A stretch of DNA of 64,000 nt from JAVBSN01 sp031547045 (GCA_031547045.1 JAVBSN010000011.1:1-64000), one strand, 5' to 3'; shown: positions 26,859 to 37,326, numbered from the stretch's first letter. The notes: a model not told the origin generated them from the letters alone. Numbers and translations: made by a program.

Positions 26859-28406
26859 TTACCACTCTTCCTCATCTTCAGCTACTTCTTCCATCTCTGG
26901 CTCTTCAGTTGCTGCTTCTTCGTATTCCTCATTATTATCTTGCTCATCATGTGTACCTAAACTACCGATAATATTAGCTATTTGATTAAGTTCTTCAATA
27001 ACATCTACTAACTCTTCTAGATTAGTCTGACATAATGTAGCTGATGATTGAGCATTAGCCGCTATTTGTTGACTTGCTGCTTGTTGATTACTAAGTCCAT
27101 CTACAATCGCATTATTTGATTCATGTAATTCACTACTCAATTCATCCAACTGAGTCATATTGCCATGAAGTTCATCAACAACACCTGCTATTGTATGGAA
27201 TGAGTGATCTACTTGATCAATATATACGCCTTGCTCGTTAACTGCTTCTACACTCTCTTTAACTAAATCAGATGTTTTATTTGCAAGGTATGTTATACCT
27301 TGAAGTAATTCTGTAATCTTATCAATAGATTCTCTTGTATCATCTGCAAGTTTACGAATCTCATCCGCTACTACTGCAAATCCTCTACCTGCCTCACCTG
27401 CTCTTGCTGCTTCTATAGATGCATTAAGTGCAAGTAAGTTTGTTTGACTTGATATCTGATATATAATTTGTGTAATCTCTTCTGCTGATAATATCTTATC
27501 TAACAATTCTTGTGATACTTCTGTAACATCATTATTAACAATGTGTATATCTTCTGATTTTCCTTTTAATTGAGCAATAATCTCAACACCTTTATCTGTA
27601 ATCTCAACTGCTTGATCTGCAGATTCTAATGTATGATCTTTAACATTAATAAGATTACCAATAACTCCTTGAATCTGATTAGTCATCTCTGACTGTTGCT
27701 CCATGTTCTCTACTGTATCAGTAACACCTTCTGATATAGCATCAACTGATTTAACCACTTCATCAGTCGCAACCTGGAAGTTATCAAGTTTTGCTTGAAG
27801 TTGCTCTATATGCTGATTACCTTGATCAACTACTGTTACCATATTTTGTGTAACTTCTTGTTGATATGCTAAATGATACTTAATCTCTTGCTTATCTGTT
27901 TCTTGATATTTTGTAACCAATCTACAAATAAGATTAATACCTACATTAAATAATGTTACAAATAATAAAACGCCTACCCACTCAAATACACTTGCATTCT
28001 TATCAAATACAATAACAATTATTAACTTTACTATCATTAGAACTTCACATACTATTGCACTAAATAATGATAATGTATCATCTAGGTAAATAATACATAC
28101 TAATAACAATGCTAATACTATAAATGCACTTAAAATATCTGTGTGTCCCATAAATACTGCTAAATAAGCAACTGGGATAAATCCGAATACTGTAGTATAC
28201 TTAATTATTTCACTATCACTCTTAACAATTGATAGGAAAATATTAACACCCACAACTATTACACATAATACTGAATATACTATAGTACCTACAAGACTAC
28301 CCTTTACTCCCCAATTGTTCACTATATTAAAAATGATAGTTGCTACTCCTAATATAGCAATTAGCTTAACAGCTAAACTGTTTTTTCTAACTAATCTTGC
28401 ATCCAT
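26859..28406 (-). CDS. Methyl-accepting chemotaxis protein with a multi-pass membrane N-terminus
   Basis: 515 residues. About six or seven hydrophobic segments fill residues 10-165, with no sizeable external sensor domain and no clear HAMP domain. A long coiled-coil signalling domain spans about 185-470, with the conserved hairpin tip (ISSQTNLLALNASIEAARAG, then RGFAVVADEIRKLAD). The C-terminus is strongly acidic and lacks a CheR-docking pentapeptide. It likely senses a signal within the membrane and controls CheA; no che genes are in the window. It ends in a strong hairpin. Confidence 0.9.
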   Translation of the reverse strand: MDARLVRKNSLAVKLIAILGVATIIFNIVNNWGVKGSLVGTIVYSVLCVIVVGVNIFLSIVKSDSEIIKYTTVFGFIPVAYLAVFMGHTDILSAFIVLALLLVCIIYLDDTLSLFSAIVCEVLMIVKLIIVIVFDKNASVFEWVGVLLFVTLFNVGINLICRLVTKYQETDKQEIKYHLAYQQEVTQNMVTVVDQGNQHIEQLQAKLDNFQVATDEVVKSVDAISEGVTDTVENMEQQSEMTNQIQGVIGNLINVKDHTLESADQAVEITDKGVEIIAQLKGKSEDIHIVNNDVTEVSQELLDKILSAEEITQIIYQISSQTNLLALNASIEAARAGEAGRGFAVVADEIRKLADDTRESIDKITELLQGITYLANKTSDLVKESVEAVNEQGVYIDQVDHSFHTIAGVVDELHGNMTQLDELSSELHESNNAIVDGLSNQQAASQQIAANAQSSATLCQTNLEELVDVIEELNQIANIIGSLGTHDEQDNNEEYEEAATEEPEMEEVAEDEEEW

Positions 28407-28481
28407 TATTATGTACCTCTCTTTCCACGCTGTAATATATGTTCAAATTATATCACATAATGATGATTGAAGTCCACTTTT

Positions 28482-29099
28482 TTATTTAATTAACTTTAGT
28501 ATATTTTCATATATAAATTTTTTGGATGATATATCCATTTTCCCTTCCATATCTAGGGAATTTATCTTATAAAGTGCGTATATTCCTATTTGAGAAATAA
28601 CATTTGCCGCAAGTATATCCTCTGTAATATTATCATTTACTAGACCTTCTGCACTTGCTTGTTTCGACAAAATTCTAATAAAAATTTCTGGTTGACACTC
28701 TATTGATTTACCCACATGTTCAGCTTCTATTTTATCTCGTAAACCAATAGGTATTTCCATTCCACCCAAATATATTTTCAATATTTGAGTGAAACAGTTT
28801 CTAAACTTGGTATTATTATCTATCCATTCTAATGTGGAATACACCATTTTTTCAAAATTCTCTTGTTTTTTAACAAGTTCTATTATTTCTCTTAATTTAC
28901 GTGTCAATTCAAATATAATTGATCTTAAAACAACCTCTTCTTTACTATCAAAATACTCGTATACTGTTCCTTTTCCTATACCAGCACGGTTGCTTATATC
29001 AATAACCTTTATATTAGAAGGTTCTTTGTTCTCAACCAAGAGTTCTAATACAGCCTCATATATAGGAATCACTTTCTCTAATGATACCTCTTTTGCCAT
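28482..29099 (-). CDS. TetR/AcrR family repressor of the RND exporter
   Basis: 205 residues from the ATG at 29099, which follows AGGAGGAGGTG; the frame is open to 29147 but without a ribosome site and inside the RND gene. The N-terminal helix-turn-helix (about 20-60; ISNRAGIGKGTVYEYFDSKE) is typical of TetR proteins. The C-terminal ligand domain is divergent. The start lies two bases after the RND stop, so the repressor is translated from the exporter mRNA. The TetR-like palindrome in the RND promoter is its most likely operator, making the operon self-regulated. Confidence 0.9.
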   Translation of the reverse strand: MAKEVSLEKVIPIYEAVLELLVENKEPSNIKVIDISNRAGIGKGTVYEYFDSKEEVVLRSIIFELTRKLREIIELVKKQENFEKMVYSTLEWIDNNTKFRNCFTQILKIYLGGMEIPIGLRDKIEAEHVGKSIECQPEIFIRILSKQASAEGLVNDNITEDILAANVISQIGIYALYKINSLDMEGKMDISSKKFIYENILKLIK

Positions 29100-29100
29100 A

Positions 29101-32100
29101 TTACACCTCCTCCTTAACAATCCTATCCTTACGATTGAATAAGTCATATATACATGGAACTACTAATAAAGTAAGAACAGTACCATATATAAGTCCACCT
29201 ATTGTTACAATTGCCATTGGTTGAACCATGTCAGAACCCATTCCGATTCCCATTGCCATAGTTGATAAACCTAGTATAGTTGTAAGAGCTGTCATAATAA
29301 TTGGTCTTAATCTATTTCTTCCTGCTTCAATAATTGCATCATACTTAGTCATTCCTTCTTCCATAAGTTGATTAATTGTATCAACAAGAACTATACCATT
29401 ATTTACAATAATACCGCATAACATAACCATACCAATTAGGGCAATAACACTCAACTCATTTCCTGTTAATAATAGTCCTATAAAACCACCAGTAAATGCA
29501 AGAGGTATAGTAAACATTATTATAAATGGTGACTTAAATGACTGGAATTGTATTACCATAATTAAGAACATTAATATTAATGCAAGTATTAACATTAATT
29601 CAACTTGTTCCATTGCAGTATTTATTGTCTCATTTTCTCCTGCAAACTCAAGAGTATATCCATCTGGCATTTCATAATCCTTTAACAAATCTTCTACATC
29701 ATTACTTACAAGTCCAACATTATATCCTGTATCTACTCCTGCAGTAACTGATATATATCTACTTTGATTTTTTCTACTAATTGAAGATAAACCATCACCT
29801 TCAACAACATTAACTATATCACCTATCTTAACATCAACTTTTTCATTATCCTTAGTTCCTTGAATAGTCATATTTTTAATATCATTAATTGTTAATTCTT
29901 CTTTACTGCCATCTTCTACATATACTGAATATTCTTTACTAGCTGTTTCAAGTTTTGTTGATGATGTTGCATCTGCTAATTTTCCATACACTGTTTGGAA
30001 TACCTGTGCAACAGTTAATCCATATTCTGATGCTTTATCTTTATCAACTTCTATTCTATATTCTGGTGTTAACTCTTCTTGTCCATTTGATATATCAATT
30101 AGACCTTCTACCTCTTCTAATTTAACAGCTATATCACTAGCTATTTCTTGAAGAGTATCCATTTCTTTACCCTTTACATTTATCGAAACCCCTGACGATC
30201 CTAATGAAGATAGATCCATCATAGATGCTTGGACTTCTATTTCACAGTCAAGATCTGATGTTTTTTCTTGTATTAAAGTTGCTATTTCTTCATTAGTTAA
30301 TTTCTTATCATCTTTACATATAATATACATTGTTACTGAATCAACAGAACTACTACTTCCAAAGCTAAGCATAGAGCCTCCGCCAACCATAGCACCAACT
30401 GTTTCCACATCTTCAATTTCACATATTCTATCTATTACAGTATCTGACATTGCTGCTGTATCAGCTAAGTCCACAGTCCCCTCTGGCATTGTTAAAGATA
30501 ATGACATTTGAGGGCTATCCATACTTGGCATTAACGAAGTACCTGACATAAGAGTTGCCACTCCACTAACAACTAAAGCAAGTATAACGGCTCCTACTAC
30601 TAACCATTTATGTTTTAGTGACCACTTAATTGCTACTTCATATATATCTTGCAATCTATAGAAGAAACGACTTGGTTTTTCTGATACCTTTTCAAATGTT
30701 TTAGCTGCACACATTGGTACAAATGTAAGGGCAATAATTAAACTTGCAAATAAGGAATATGCAATTGTAAGTCCCATGTCTACAAATAATTGTTTTGTTA
30801 TTCCAGTTGTAAATACAATAGGTGCAAATACACAAACTGTTGTAAATGTAGATGCTGTTATAGCTCCACCCACTTGTTTAGCTCCAACTATAGCTGCTTC
30901 TTTAACTGAATAACCTTCTTTTCTAAGTCTATAAATATTTTCAATAACTACAATGGAGTTGTCAACTAACATACCAACACCTAAAGCTAAACCCGATAAA
31001 GATATAACATTTAATGTAATACCACTAAAATACATAAGTACAATAGCAAATATTACACTGACTGGTATTGAACATGCAATTATTGCTGTTGGTTTTATAT
31101 CCTTTAAGAATACTAATAAAATTAATATTGCTAATATTGCACCAAATACAAGATTACTTAATACAGAGTCTACTACTAAATCAATATAAACACCTTGATC
31201 CATAAGGTTAGTTATACGTAAACCTTCTTTTCCTTCTGCTAACTCTAATAATTTTTCATTTAATCTATCTGCTACATCTGCTGTTGAATACTCTGTTTGT
31301 TTATTTATTGAAAGTATAATACCAGAGTTACCATTTACTCTTGTATACACTTCATCCATATTATCAACTAAAGTAACGTCTGCTACATCTGATAACTTTA
31401 TTGGATCTAATCCATCCATTCCTAAATCTAATAATATAAAATCAGACATTTCTTCCATATTACTAAACTTATTACCTACACGAATAAGATAATCTACGTT
31501 ATCTTCAACAATATATCCTGCTGGCATTGCAAAGTTTTGAGCATATAATATATTTTTGATTAAATCTTTAGTAATAATATTAGTCATATCTGCGCCTTCA
31601 TAAGCGGCGTCTTTTGCATTCTCAAGTTCTGTCTTTTTCTCATCTAAAGTAGTAGAACCTGTATCTAATTTAATAGCAGCTTCTAGCATAGTTAAATCCA
31701 TTGAAGCTTTAACACTTTCAATCTGACTTAATCCTTCATTTACAGTAATACGTCCATTTGCTAATCCAATTAACGCTGAATTGATTTGATTTTTTCCATC
31801 TACAATTGCTGCCATATTATCATCATAATCAACTAAGGCTGCATCTATTTGTGCTATTCCAGCATCAAGTTGAGTTATAAATGCTGGCACATCTGATATA
31901 CTTATAGAATTACCATTATTATCTTTAAGATTTTCTTCAATTGTACTAATAGTAGTAACTACTTGTTGATATTGAGCTCTTTGCTCTTCATTGGCCATAT
32001 TAGCATCTATTAAAGGTTGCAAAGCATCCCTTACCGCAACACATTGATTATATGTATCTAAAGCTGTTTGTAATGCTGTTCTTGTAGCTTCTAATGCTGC

Positions 32101-32943
32101 TTTTTGTTCTGGTAACGCTTTAAGAGCTTTTTCACTTTCTTCAAGTGATTTTAACTTTGCTTGTAATTGTGCTACAGTATTTGCTAAATCCGTTTTTGTA
32201 GAATTAAGTTTCTCCTCGGTTGGTCCTAACTCACTTTCTAATTGTTTCTTACCTGATTCTAAAGCATTTTTACCACTATTTATTTGAGAAGATGCACTAT
32301 CCATAGCATCTTCTGCTTCACCAAACTTATCATCTAAAGCTGATTTTACTTTTTTATTAATCCCTGCTATCTTATTATCGTCTAAAACAATATGTATTGA
32401 CTCTTCAATACTTCCCATTGTATCAACTGATGCTACACCATCTACTGCTTCTATTGCTGGTTCTAACTCATCTGAAACATATTTTGATAATTGGGATGCA
32501 TCCATACCATCAACATCTGCAGCAACAACCATTACGGGCATCATATCAGGATTAATTTTCATAATTGTAGAGCTACCTACAGAATCATCAAAGTAGGCTG
32601 ATATTTGATCTAATTTTTCTCTCATATCTATTGTCGCAGTATCCATATTAGTATCACCATTAAATTCAATGATAACTAATGAATAATTCTCATTAGATAT
32701 AGATTGTATATTCTTAACATTATTAATAGTTGCTATTGATTGTTCAATAGGCTTACTAACTCCAGCCTCAACCGACTCTGGACTTGCTCCAGGATAAGTT
32801 GTAATAACAATTGCATATGGCAACTCCATACTTGGTAATAGGTCTGTAGTCATCTTCATTGCTGCGACTACTCCAAGTACAACAACAAGTATTATTCCTA
32901 CAATAACCGTATAAGGTTTCTTAACACTAAATTTTGATAACAT
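29101..32943 (-). CDS. RND family exporter with coiled-coil insertion
   Basis: 1,280 residues. The two-fold RND plan is intact: TM1 near residue 10, a first external domain, TM2-6 (about 585-780), TM7 near 810, a second external domain and TM8-12 (about 1095-1270). Typical motifs include GASPESVEAGVSKPIE and LGVGMLVDNSIVVIENI. Residues about 195-450 of the first external domain form a long heptad-rich coiled coil (SSQINSGKNALESGKKQLES, LKSLEESEKALKALPEQKAA) not found in proteobacterial AcrB. No adaptor or outer-membrane channel gene is adjacent, as expected for a monoderm. Substrate unknown. Behind a TetR-controlled promoter. Confidence 0.9.
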   Translation of the reverse strand: MLSKFSVKKPYTVIVGIILVVVLGVVAAMKMTTDLLPSMELPYAIVITTYPGASPESVEAGVSKPIEQSIATINNVKNIQSISNENYSLVIIEFNGDTNMDTATIDMREKLDQISAYFDDSVGSSTIMKINPDMMPVMVVAADVDGMDASQLSKYVSDELEPAIEAVDGVASVDTMGSIEESIHIVLDDNKIAGINKKVKSALDDKFGEAEDAMDSASSQINSGKNALESGKKQLESELGPTEEKLNSTKTDLANTVAQLQAKLKSLEESEKALKALPEQKAALEATRTALQTALDTYNQCVAVRDALQPLIDANMANEEQRAQYQQVVTTISTIEENLKDNNGNSISISDVPAFITQLDAGIAQIDAALVDYDDNMAAIVDGKNQINSALIGLANGRITVNEGLSQIESVKASMDLTMLEAAIKLDTGSTTLDEKKTELENAKDAAYEGADMTNIITKDLIKNILYAQNFAMPAGYIVEDNVDYLIRVGNKFSNMEEMSDFILLDLGMDGLDPIKLSDVADVTLVDNMDEVYTRVNGNSGIILSINKQTEYSTADVADRLNEKLLELAEGKEGLRITNLMDQGVYIDLVVDSVLSNLVFGAILAILILLVFLKDIKPTAIIACSIPVSVIFAIVLMYFSGITLNVISLSGLALGVGMLVDNSIVVIENIYRLRKEGYSVKEAAIVGAKQVGGAITASTFTTVCVFAPIVFTTGITKQLFVDMGLTIAYSLFASLIIALTFVPMCAAKTFEKVSEKPSRFFYRLQDIYEVAIKWSLKHKWLVVGAVILALVVSGVATLMSGTSLMPSMDSPQMSLSLTMPEGTVDLADTAAMSDTVIDRICEIEDVETVGAMVGGGSMLSFGSSSSVDSVTMYIICKDDKKLTNEEIATLIQEKTSDLDCEIEVQASMMDLSSLGSSGVSINVKGKEMDTLQEIASDIAVKLEEVEGLIDISNGQEELTPEYRIEVDKDKASEYGLTVAQVFQTVYGKLADATSSTKLETASKEYSVYVEDGSKEELTINDIKNMTIQGTKDNEKVDVKIGDIVNVVEGDGLSSISRKNQSRYISVTAGVDTGYNVGLVSNDVEDLLKDYEMPDGYTLEFAGENETINTAMEQVELMLILALILMFLIMVIQFQSFKSPFIIMFTIPLAFTGGFIGLLLTGNELSVIALIGMVMLCGIIVNNGIVLVDTINQLMEEGMTKYDAIIEAGRNRLRPIIMTALTTILGLSTMAMGIGMGSDMVQPMAIVTIGGLIYGTVLTLLVVPCIYDLFNRKDRIVKEEV

Positions 32944-32972
32944 TCTCTCATGTCCTTCCTAGTTTTTCTTCC

Positions 32973-33026
32973 GACCGACTGGTCAGTCACATAGGATATT
33001 GTACATTTTATATACACACATGTCAA
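32973..33026 (-). promoter_or_regulatory. Promoter and TetR operator of the RND operon
   Basis: On the minus strand, -35 TTGACA (33026-33021) and -10 TACAAT (33003-32998) with a 17-base spacer. The imperfect palindrome GACTGACC/AGTCGGTC (32988-32973, 12 of 16 positions symmetric) covers the transcription start region, a common TetR arrangement. Confidence 0.8.
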
Positions 33027-33055
33027 AGAATTTTTATATCAAAATTATAAACTTT

Positions 33056-33865
33056 TTATAAACAATATTTTCTAAAACTTCCAACTGCTAATATTGATTC
33101 TGCCAAATCGCTTCTATAACAATCATCTCGCTTATTAAGGCTTGCTATTACTACACTATCTTCCCCTATTCTATTAGTTGCATGTATAAATCTACCATTA
33201 CCAATATACATTGCTACATGCCCCTCAAAATATAACAAATCTGCTTCTTTAATATCCTCTAATTTTATTTTTATAATAGGATAACCTTCATGTATATATG
33301 AATCTCTCCAGATAATAACTCCATTTAATAAATATGCCATAAAACATAATCCCGAACAGTCTATTCCCTCAGGTGATTTTCCACCCCATCTATATTGGGT
33401 TCCTAAATAAGACATAGCTGACTCTACGATATTTTTTCTAATGCTAATTTCATTACTCCCCTTAGTAATCATTTCACCTAATGCGCTTGTCTTTATATAT
33501 CCTACTTTACCACTATATAGTAATACTTCAGTATAGCCATTACTTTCCCTTATAAGTGTGTTAACCATACTACCTCTGAGAACCTTATAGATTCTCTTGC
33601 TTTTTATATCTGGTTTTTCATATATATCATTTATTCTTCCTATTACTAATTCATTTCTTCCTTTTTCTAATTTATAAGCAACCACGTCATCTGATTTTAT
33701 ATACCCCTCATACCCATAAAACGTTTTTATTAATATCCAGCCATTAAGTAACCTCTTCTTTATGGTTATTTCCATTCCGTAAAGAAGCTCATCAACTACC
33801 ATAGATTTTTGATTAGGTTCCTCCTTAACTGATACTAATTCTTTTGACACAACATACCTATCCAT
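33056..33865 (-). CDS. NlpC/P60 cysteine peptidase with SH3-like domains (YkfC-like)
   Basis: 269 residues without signal peptide. Two SH3-like domains (about 1-60 and 70-135) precede an NlpC/P60 domain with catalytic Cys170 (GIDCSGLCF), His216 (FEGHVAMYIG) and His228 (RFIHATN). The layout matches YkfC-type gamma-D-glutamyl-L-diamino acid endopeptidases, which trim peptidoglycan peptides during recycling, often inside the cell. The missing signal peptide supports a cytoplasmic or spore role. The ATG follows GGAGG. It is monocistronic. Confidence 0.85.
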   Translation of the reverse strand: MDRYVVSKELVSVKEEPNQKSMVVDELLYGMEITIKKRLLNGWILIKTFYGYEGYIKSDDVVAYKLEKGRNELVIGRINDIYEKPDIKSKRIYKVLRGSMVNTLIRESNGYTEVLLYSGKVGYIKTSALGEMITKGSNEISIRKNIVESAMSYLGTQYRWGGKSPEGIDCSGLCFMAYLLNGVIIWRDSYIHEGYPIIKIKLEDIKEADLLYFEGHVAMYIGNGRFIHATNRIGEDSVVIASLNKRDDCYRSDLAESILAVGSFRKYCL

Positions 33866-33938
33866 TTTGTCGCCTCCTTATTATATAGTATTAATGCTTA
33901 TCCTATATAATATGAAATAATTGGACGGTATATACTCA

Positions 33939-34988
33939 TCAAGCAATTTTATTTCTAACTTTTCTTGGCGATATGTAATAATTAATTAATAATAGTCCAA
34001 TTACACAAGCAATAACCGTATCTATTTTTATAAATATATTATAGTCAGCTTTATATACATTTACTAGATAGATACCCATTATTGTTACTATTATCCCAAG
34101 GTTTACATACCTGGGAAGATTGAAATAAAACAGTCCCCCTCTTGAATAATCTACTTTTTTACTATAATAAAGTGCTACTATAAAAAAAACTACTGTAGCT
34201 ATTAGTACTGTTGTAATTAACTTAAAAAATTCGCTACCTTCTGTAGAATATATCATATTATCAATATAAACCCCATTTTCATAATATACATAATCATTTA
34301 TAGGAAAGAAAAACCTAATAGATTTATCATGTACAAATCTACTACTTTCTCCTAAAATATTAACAAATATATAGTTTAATGAAATGTAATCAAACATTGC
34401 TATAAAATAAGCTAATATTCCATTACTAGTTACCACTTCTAACAATTTAATTAAAGCTACAATTAATATATCTGAAACGATCATAACAATAACTACTTTA
34501 TTTAATCTCTGTATTATCACTTCAGAACAAAGTGTAAAAATTTCATGTTGGGATATATACATACGTTCAAAAAAATATGTACATCCATATATTATCACTA
34601 TTAACAAAGAATCCATAGTAAACCCGAAAATAGTATTAGACATCTTAGTAACTGGCAATGTAGCCATAAATTCTATTGATTTTCTATTAATTTTGGTTAC
34701 AGCCTTTATTAAATTAATTATAAATAGCCCCATAATAATTATTCGATTAGATCGAAATAAATTACTAATGCTATTATTAATTACGCTGTCTTTAAGTTCC
34801 ATTATGGCTGTTTCTACATCAAACAATAATCCAGAAGCTTTTTTAATTTCATCATAAATCAATGTAGACCACCATATATTCTCTTGTTGAGAATTATATA
34901 GCAATACTATAGACGATATAAATACAAATAAACCGCCTAATAAATAGTACATATGATACATTTTAAACAATTTTTTATATTGTTTCAT
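33939..34988 (-). CDS. ABC-2-like membrane protein of the YtrA-type operon (second copy)
   Basis: 349 residues, about six or seven membrane helices, starting MKQYKKLFKMYHMYYLLGG. It is clearly paralogous to the preceding gene: both start MKQYKKLFKM, both contain a VKINR/VNRINR-type segment and YSRGGLFYFxLPRYVN, and both end with Ile-Ala after a basic stretch. It is the last gene of the GntR-ATPase-permease-permease operon, 18 bases after its paralogue, suggesting a heterodimeric exporter. Confidence 0.8.
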   Translation of the reverse strand: MKQYKKLFKMYHMYYLLGGLFVFISSIVLLYNSQQENIWWSTLIYDEIKKASGLLFDVETAIMELKDSVINNSISNLFRSNRIIIMGLFIINLIKAVTKINRKSIEFMATLPVTKMSNTIFGFTMDSLLIVIIYGCTYFFERMYISQHEIFTLCSEVIIQRLNKVVIVMIVSDILIVALIKLLEVVTSNGILAYFIAMFDYISLNYIFVNILGESSRFVHDKSIRFFFPINDYVYYENGVYIDNMIYSTEGSEFFKLITTVLIATVVFFIVALYYSKKVDYSRGGLFYFNLPRYVNLGIIVTIMGIYLVNVYKADYNIFIKIDTVIACVIGLLLINYYISPRKVRNKIA

Positions 34989-35006
34989 CCTAAACCAACC
35001 TCCTCT

Positions 35007-36062
35007 CTAGGCAATTTTATTTTTAATTTTACTTGGCGATATAAAATAATTAATTGCCAATATTCCAACTATACAAGCAATCAATACACTTATTTTCAAA
35101 AATATATTATAGTAACTTGCAAAAAGAACAGACGATGTATAAACAAGCATTAATATTGCTATTATTACAATGTTAACATATCTAGGTAAATCAAAATAAA
35201 ACAGTCCTCCTCGTGAATAATCAATTTTTTTACTATAATAAATTGTTATTAAAATCAAAATTATTATAACAATCAACAGCGTAATAATCATTTCAAAAAA
35301 CTTATTAGTCCTTATTGAATATACAGAATTAATAACATATCCAAATTCTTCATCACCTTGCCAATATTCATTTAAAGGGAAAAATAGGCTATTAGAAACA
35401 TTATATAAAAACTTATTAAATTCACCTAAAATACCAACTAAAATACTATTCAAAGAAAAATAATTAAATATGGCAATAAAACAAGCTACCATTCCATTAG
35501 TGGTTACTACATCTAACAACTTAAATATGGTTACTATTAAAATATCTGAAAGAATTAATAAAACCATAATTCTATTTATTCCTAATACTAATTCTTGCGA
35601 ATATACCCTAAATAATTCATGTTGAAAAATATACATACGTTCAAAAAAATACATAACACCATATAAGAATATCACAAATATCGAATCCATGCTTAAGTCA
35701 AAAATGGTACTAGCAATTCTAGTAACAGGCAATACTGCTACGAAGTCTATTGTCCTTCTATTTATTCTATTTACTGCCCTCAACATATTAATTATAAATA
35801 ATCCTATGATAATTATCCAATTCAAGTAATATATAGAACTGATAGTCTCTCCTACTATTTGAGAAACAAGTTCTTCTCCCACTCTTTGACTAACACTAGA
35901 GTTCCAGTAACCATTTATTGTCCTAATATAGACATCATAGAAATTAATAATTTTCTGATTTTGGAAATTATTCAGTAAGCCTATAATAGGTATTATTAAA
36001 AACATACCTATTACTAGATAATACATATATTGCATTTTAAATAACTTTTTGTATTGTTTCAT
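35007..36062 (-). CDS. ABC-2-like membrane protein of the YtrA-type operon (first copy)
   Basis: 351 residues from the ATG at 36062; this start aligns with the paralogue's MKQYKKLFKM and lies nine bases after AAGGAGG. The frame is open to 36086 but those ATGs sit too close to the ribosome site. About six or seven membrane helices. The gene overlaps the 3' end of the ATPase gene by 26 bases, so translation is coupled. Confidence 0.8.
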   Translation of the reverse strand: MKQYKKLFKMQYMYYLVIGMFLIIPIIGLLNNFQNQKIINFYDVYIRTINGYWNSSVSQRVGEELVSQIVGETISSIYYLNWIIIIGLFIINMLRAVNRINRRTIDFVAVLPVTRIASTIFDLSMDSIFVIFLYGVMYFFERMYIFQHELFRVYSQELVLGINRIMVLLILSDILIVTIFKLLDVVTTNGMVACFIAIFNYFSLNSILVGILGEFNKFLYNVSNSLFFPLNEYWQGDEEFGYVINSVYSIRTNKFFEMIITLLIVIIILILITIYYSKKIDYSRGGLFYFDLPRYVNIVIIAILMLVYTSSVLFASYYNIFLKISVLIACIVGILAINYFISPSKIKNKIA

Positions 36063-36939
36063 CTCCATCAGCCTCCTTATTAGCATATATAAATAATTCT
36101 TCTAATGTTATAGGTATTTCTTCTATTAAAGTAGCTCCTCCATTACGTAATTCACTGATAAAGACGTCATCCATATTTTCAACGACAATTGTATATATGC
36201 TCCCCACATTTTTCAATCCAATAATTCTAGGGTTATTATGCATTTTTCTAGGAAATCCTCCTTCAAACACAATTTGTAACTTAGCATATTTCTCCTTAAT
36301 AACATCTATATCTCCTTGTAGATCTATTTTACCATTTTTCATCATAGTAACTTTATCACATATAGTTTCTAATCCGCTCAAATTATGTGATGATATTAAT
36401 ACGCCTACCTGTCTATTTTCCACCTCAGAAACTATAATGTCTAATAATTGATTTTTCCCAATTACATCTAATCCAGAGGTTGGTTCATCTAAAATAATAT
36501 AATCACTATTTTGAGCAATACTTAACATAAATGCTAATCTCATCTTTTGCCCTTTTGACAACGATGAAATCAAAGCGCTTTTATTAAGTTTAAAAATACT
36601 ATTAAGTTCATCAAATCGATTCTCATCAAAGCCTTCATAAAAATTCTTATATAATTTTACAATCCTTTTAATATTATATCCTGGTATATATTCATTATAA
36701 TCAGATACATATGCTATCTTTTCCTTAACTTCTGGATTGTCATACACTGGTTTACCATCATATAAAATATCTCCTGAATCCAATCTATATATTCCCACCA
36801 AACACTTAATTAATGTTGTTTTTCCAGCACTATTTTCTCCTATAAGCCCATGAATCTCACCTTTGTTAACAATTAAATTTATATCTTCCATTGCTTGCAT
36901 CTTATAATAACTTTTACTTGCATTTTTAACTTCTAACAT
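36037..36939 (-). CDS. ABC transporter ATPase of the YtrA-type operon
   Basis: 300 residues. Walker A is GENSAGKTT (with Ser-Ala in place of the more usual Gly-Ala), signature SLSKGQKMR, Walker B IILDEPTSGLD and switch His in SSHN. It resembles YtrB/BcrA-type ATPases of small exporters that respond to cell-wall stress. It lies 12 bases after the GntR regulator and overlaps the first permease gene. Confidence 0.88.
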   Translation of the reverse strand: MLEVKNASKSYYKMQAMEDINLIVNKGEIHGLIGENSAGKTTLIKCLVGIYRLDSGDILYDGKPVYDNPEVKEKIAYVSDYNEYIPGYNIKRIVKLYKNFYEGFDENRFDELNSIFKLNKSALISSLSKGQKMRLAFMLSIAQNSDYIILDEPTSGLDVIGKNQLLDIIVSEVENRQVGVLISSHNLSGLETICDKVTMMKNGKIDLQGDIDVIKEKYAKLQIVFEGGFPRKMHNNPRIIGLKNVGSIYTIVVENMDDVFISELRNGGATLIEEIPITLEELFIYANKEADGDETIQKVI

Positions 36940-36951
36940 ATTCTCATCCCC

Positions 36952-37326
36952 TTATTCTAACTCATCATATATATTATTTACTATTCTCAGTATATCTTCT
37001 TTACCTATCTTCATCACCTTAAGCTCTAAAACACTTGATCTTATATTATCTATAGCCTTATTTATAACTTCTTTATTTTGCTTTATATTAAGTGAGGTTG
37101 CAATAAATGTTCCTTTTCCCCTCACGGTTTCTATTATGTTCTGTCTTTCTAGTTCTTGATATGCTTTTGCTACTGTAGTTGGAGTTACCGATAACTCCAT
37201 AGCTAACTTTCTAACCGATGGAATAACATCTCCCTCTCTAAGATACCCTTTTATAGCATTTAATTTTACTTGTTCTATTATCTGTTCATAAATGGGCTTA
37301 CTACTTTTATAATCTAGTTTTATCAT
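36952..37326 (-). CDS. GntR family regulator, YtrA subfamily
   Basis: 124 residues: a winged helix-turn-helix (about 10-75; PSVRKLAMELSVTPTTVAKAYQ, GKGTFIA) and only a short C-terminal helical dimerisation region, the hallmark of the YtrA subfamily. Such regulators sit first in operons with ABC transporters and repress them, often until a cell-wall antibiotic is present. A promoter with an overlapping palindrome (37398-37447) precedes the gene, consistent with autoregulation. Confidence 0.9.
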   Translation of the reverse strand: MIKLDYKSSKPIYEQIIEQVKLNAIKGYLREGDVIPSVRKLAMELSVTPTTVAKAYQELERQNIIETVRGKGTFIATSLNIKQNKEVINKAIDNIRSSVLELKVMKIGKEDILRIVNNIYDELE

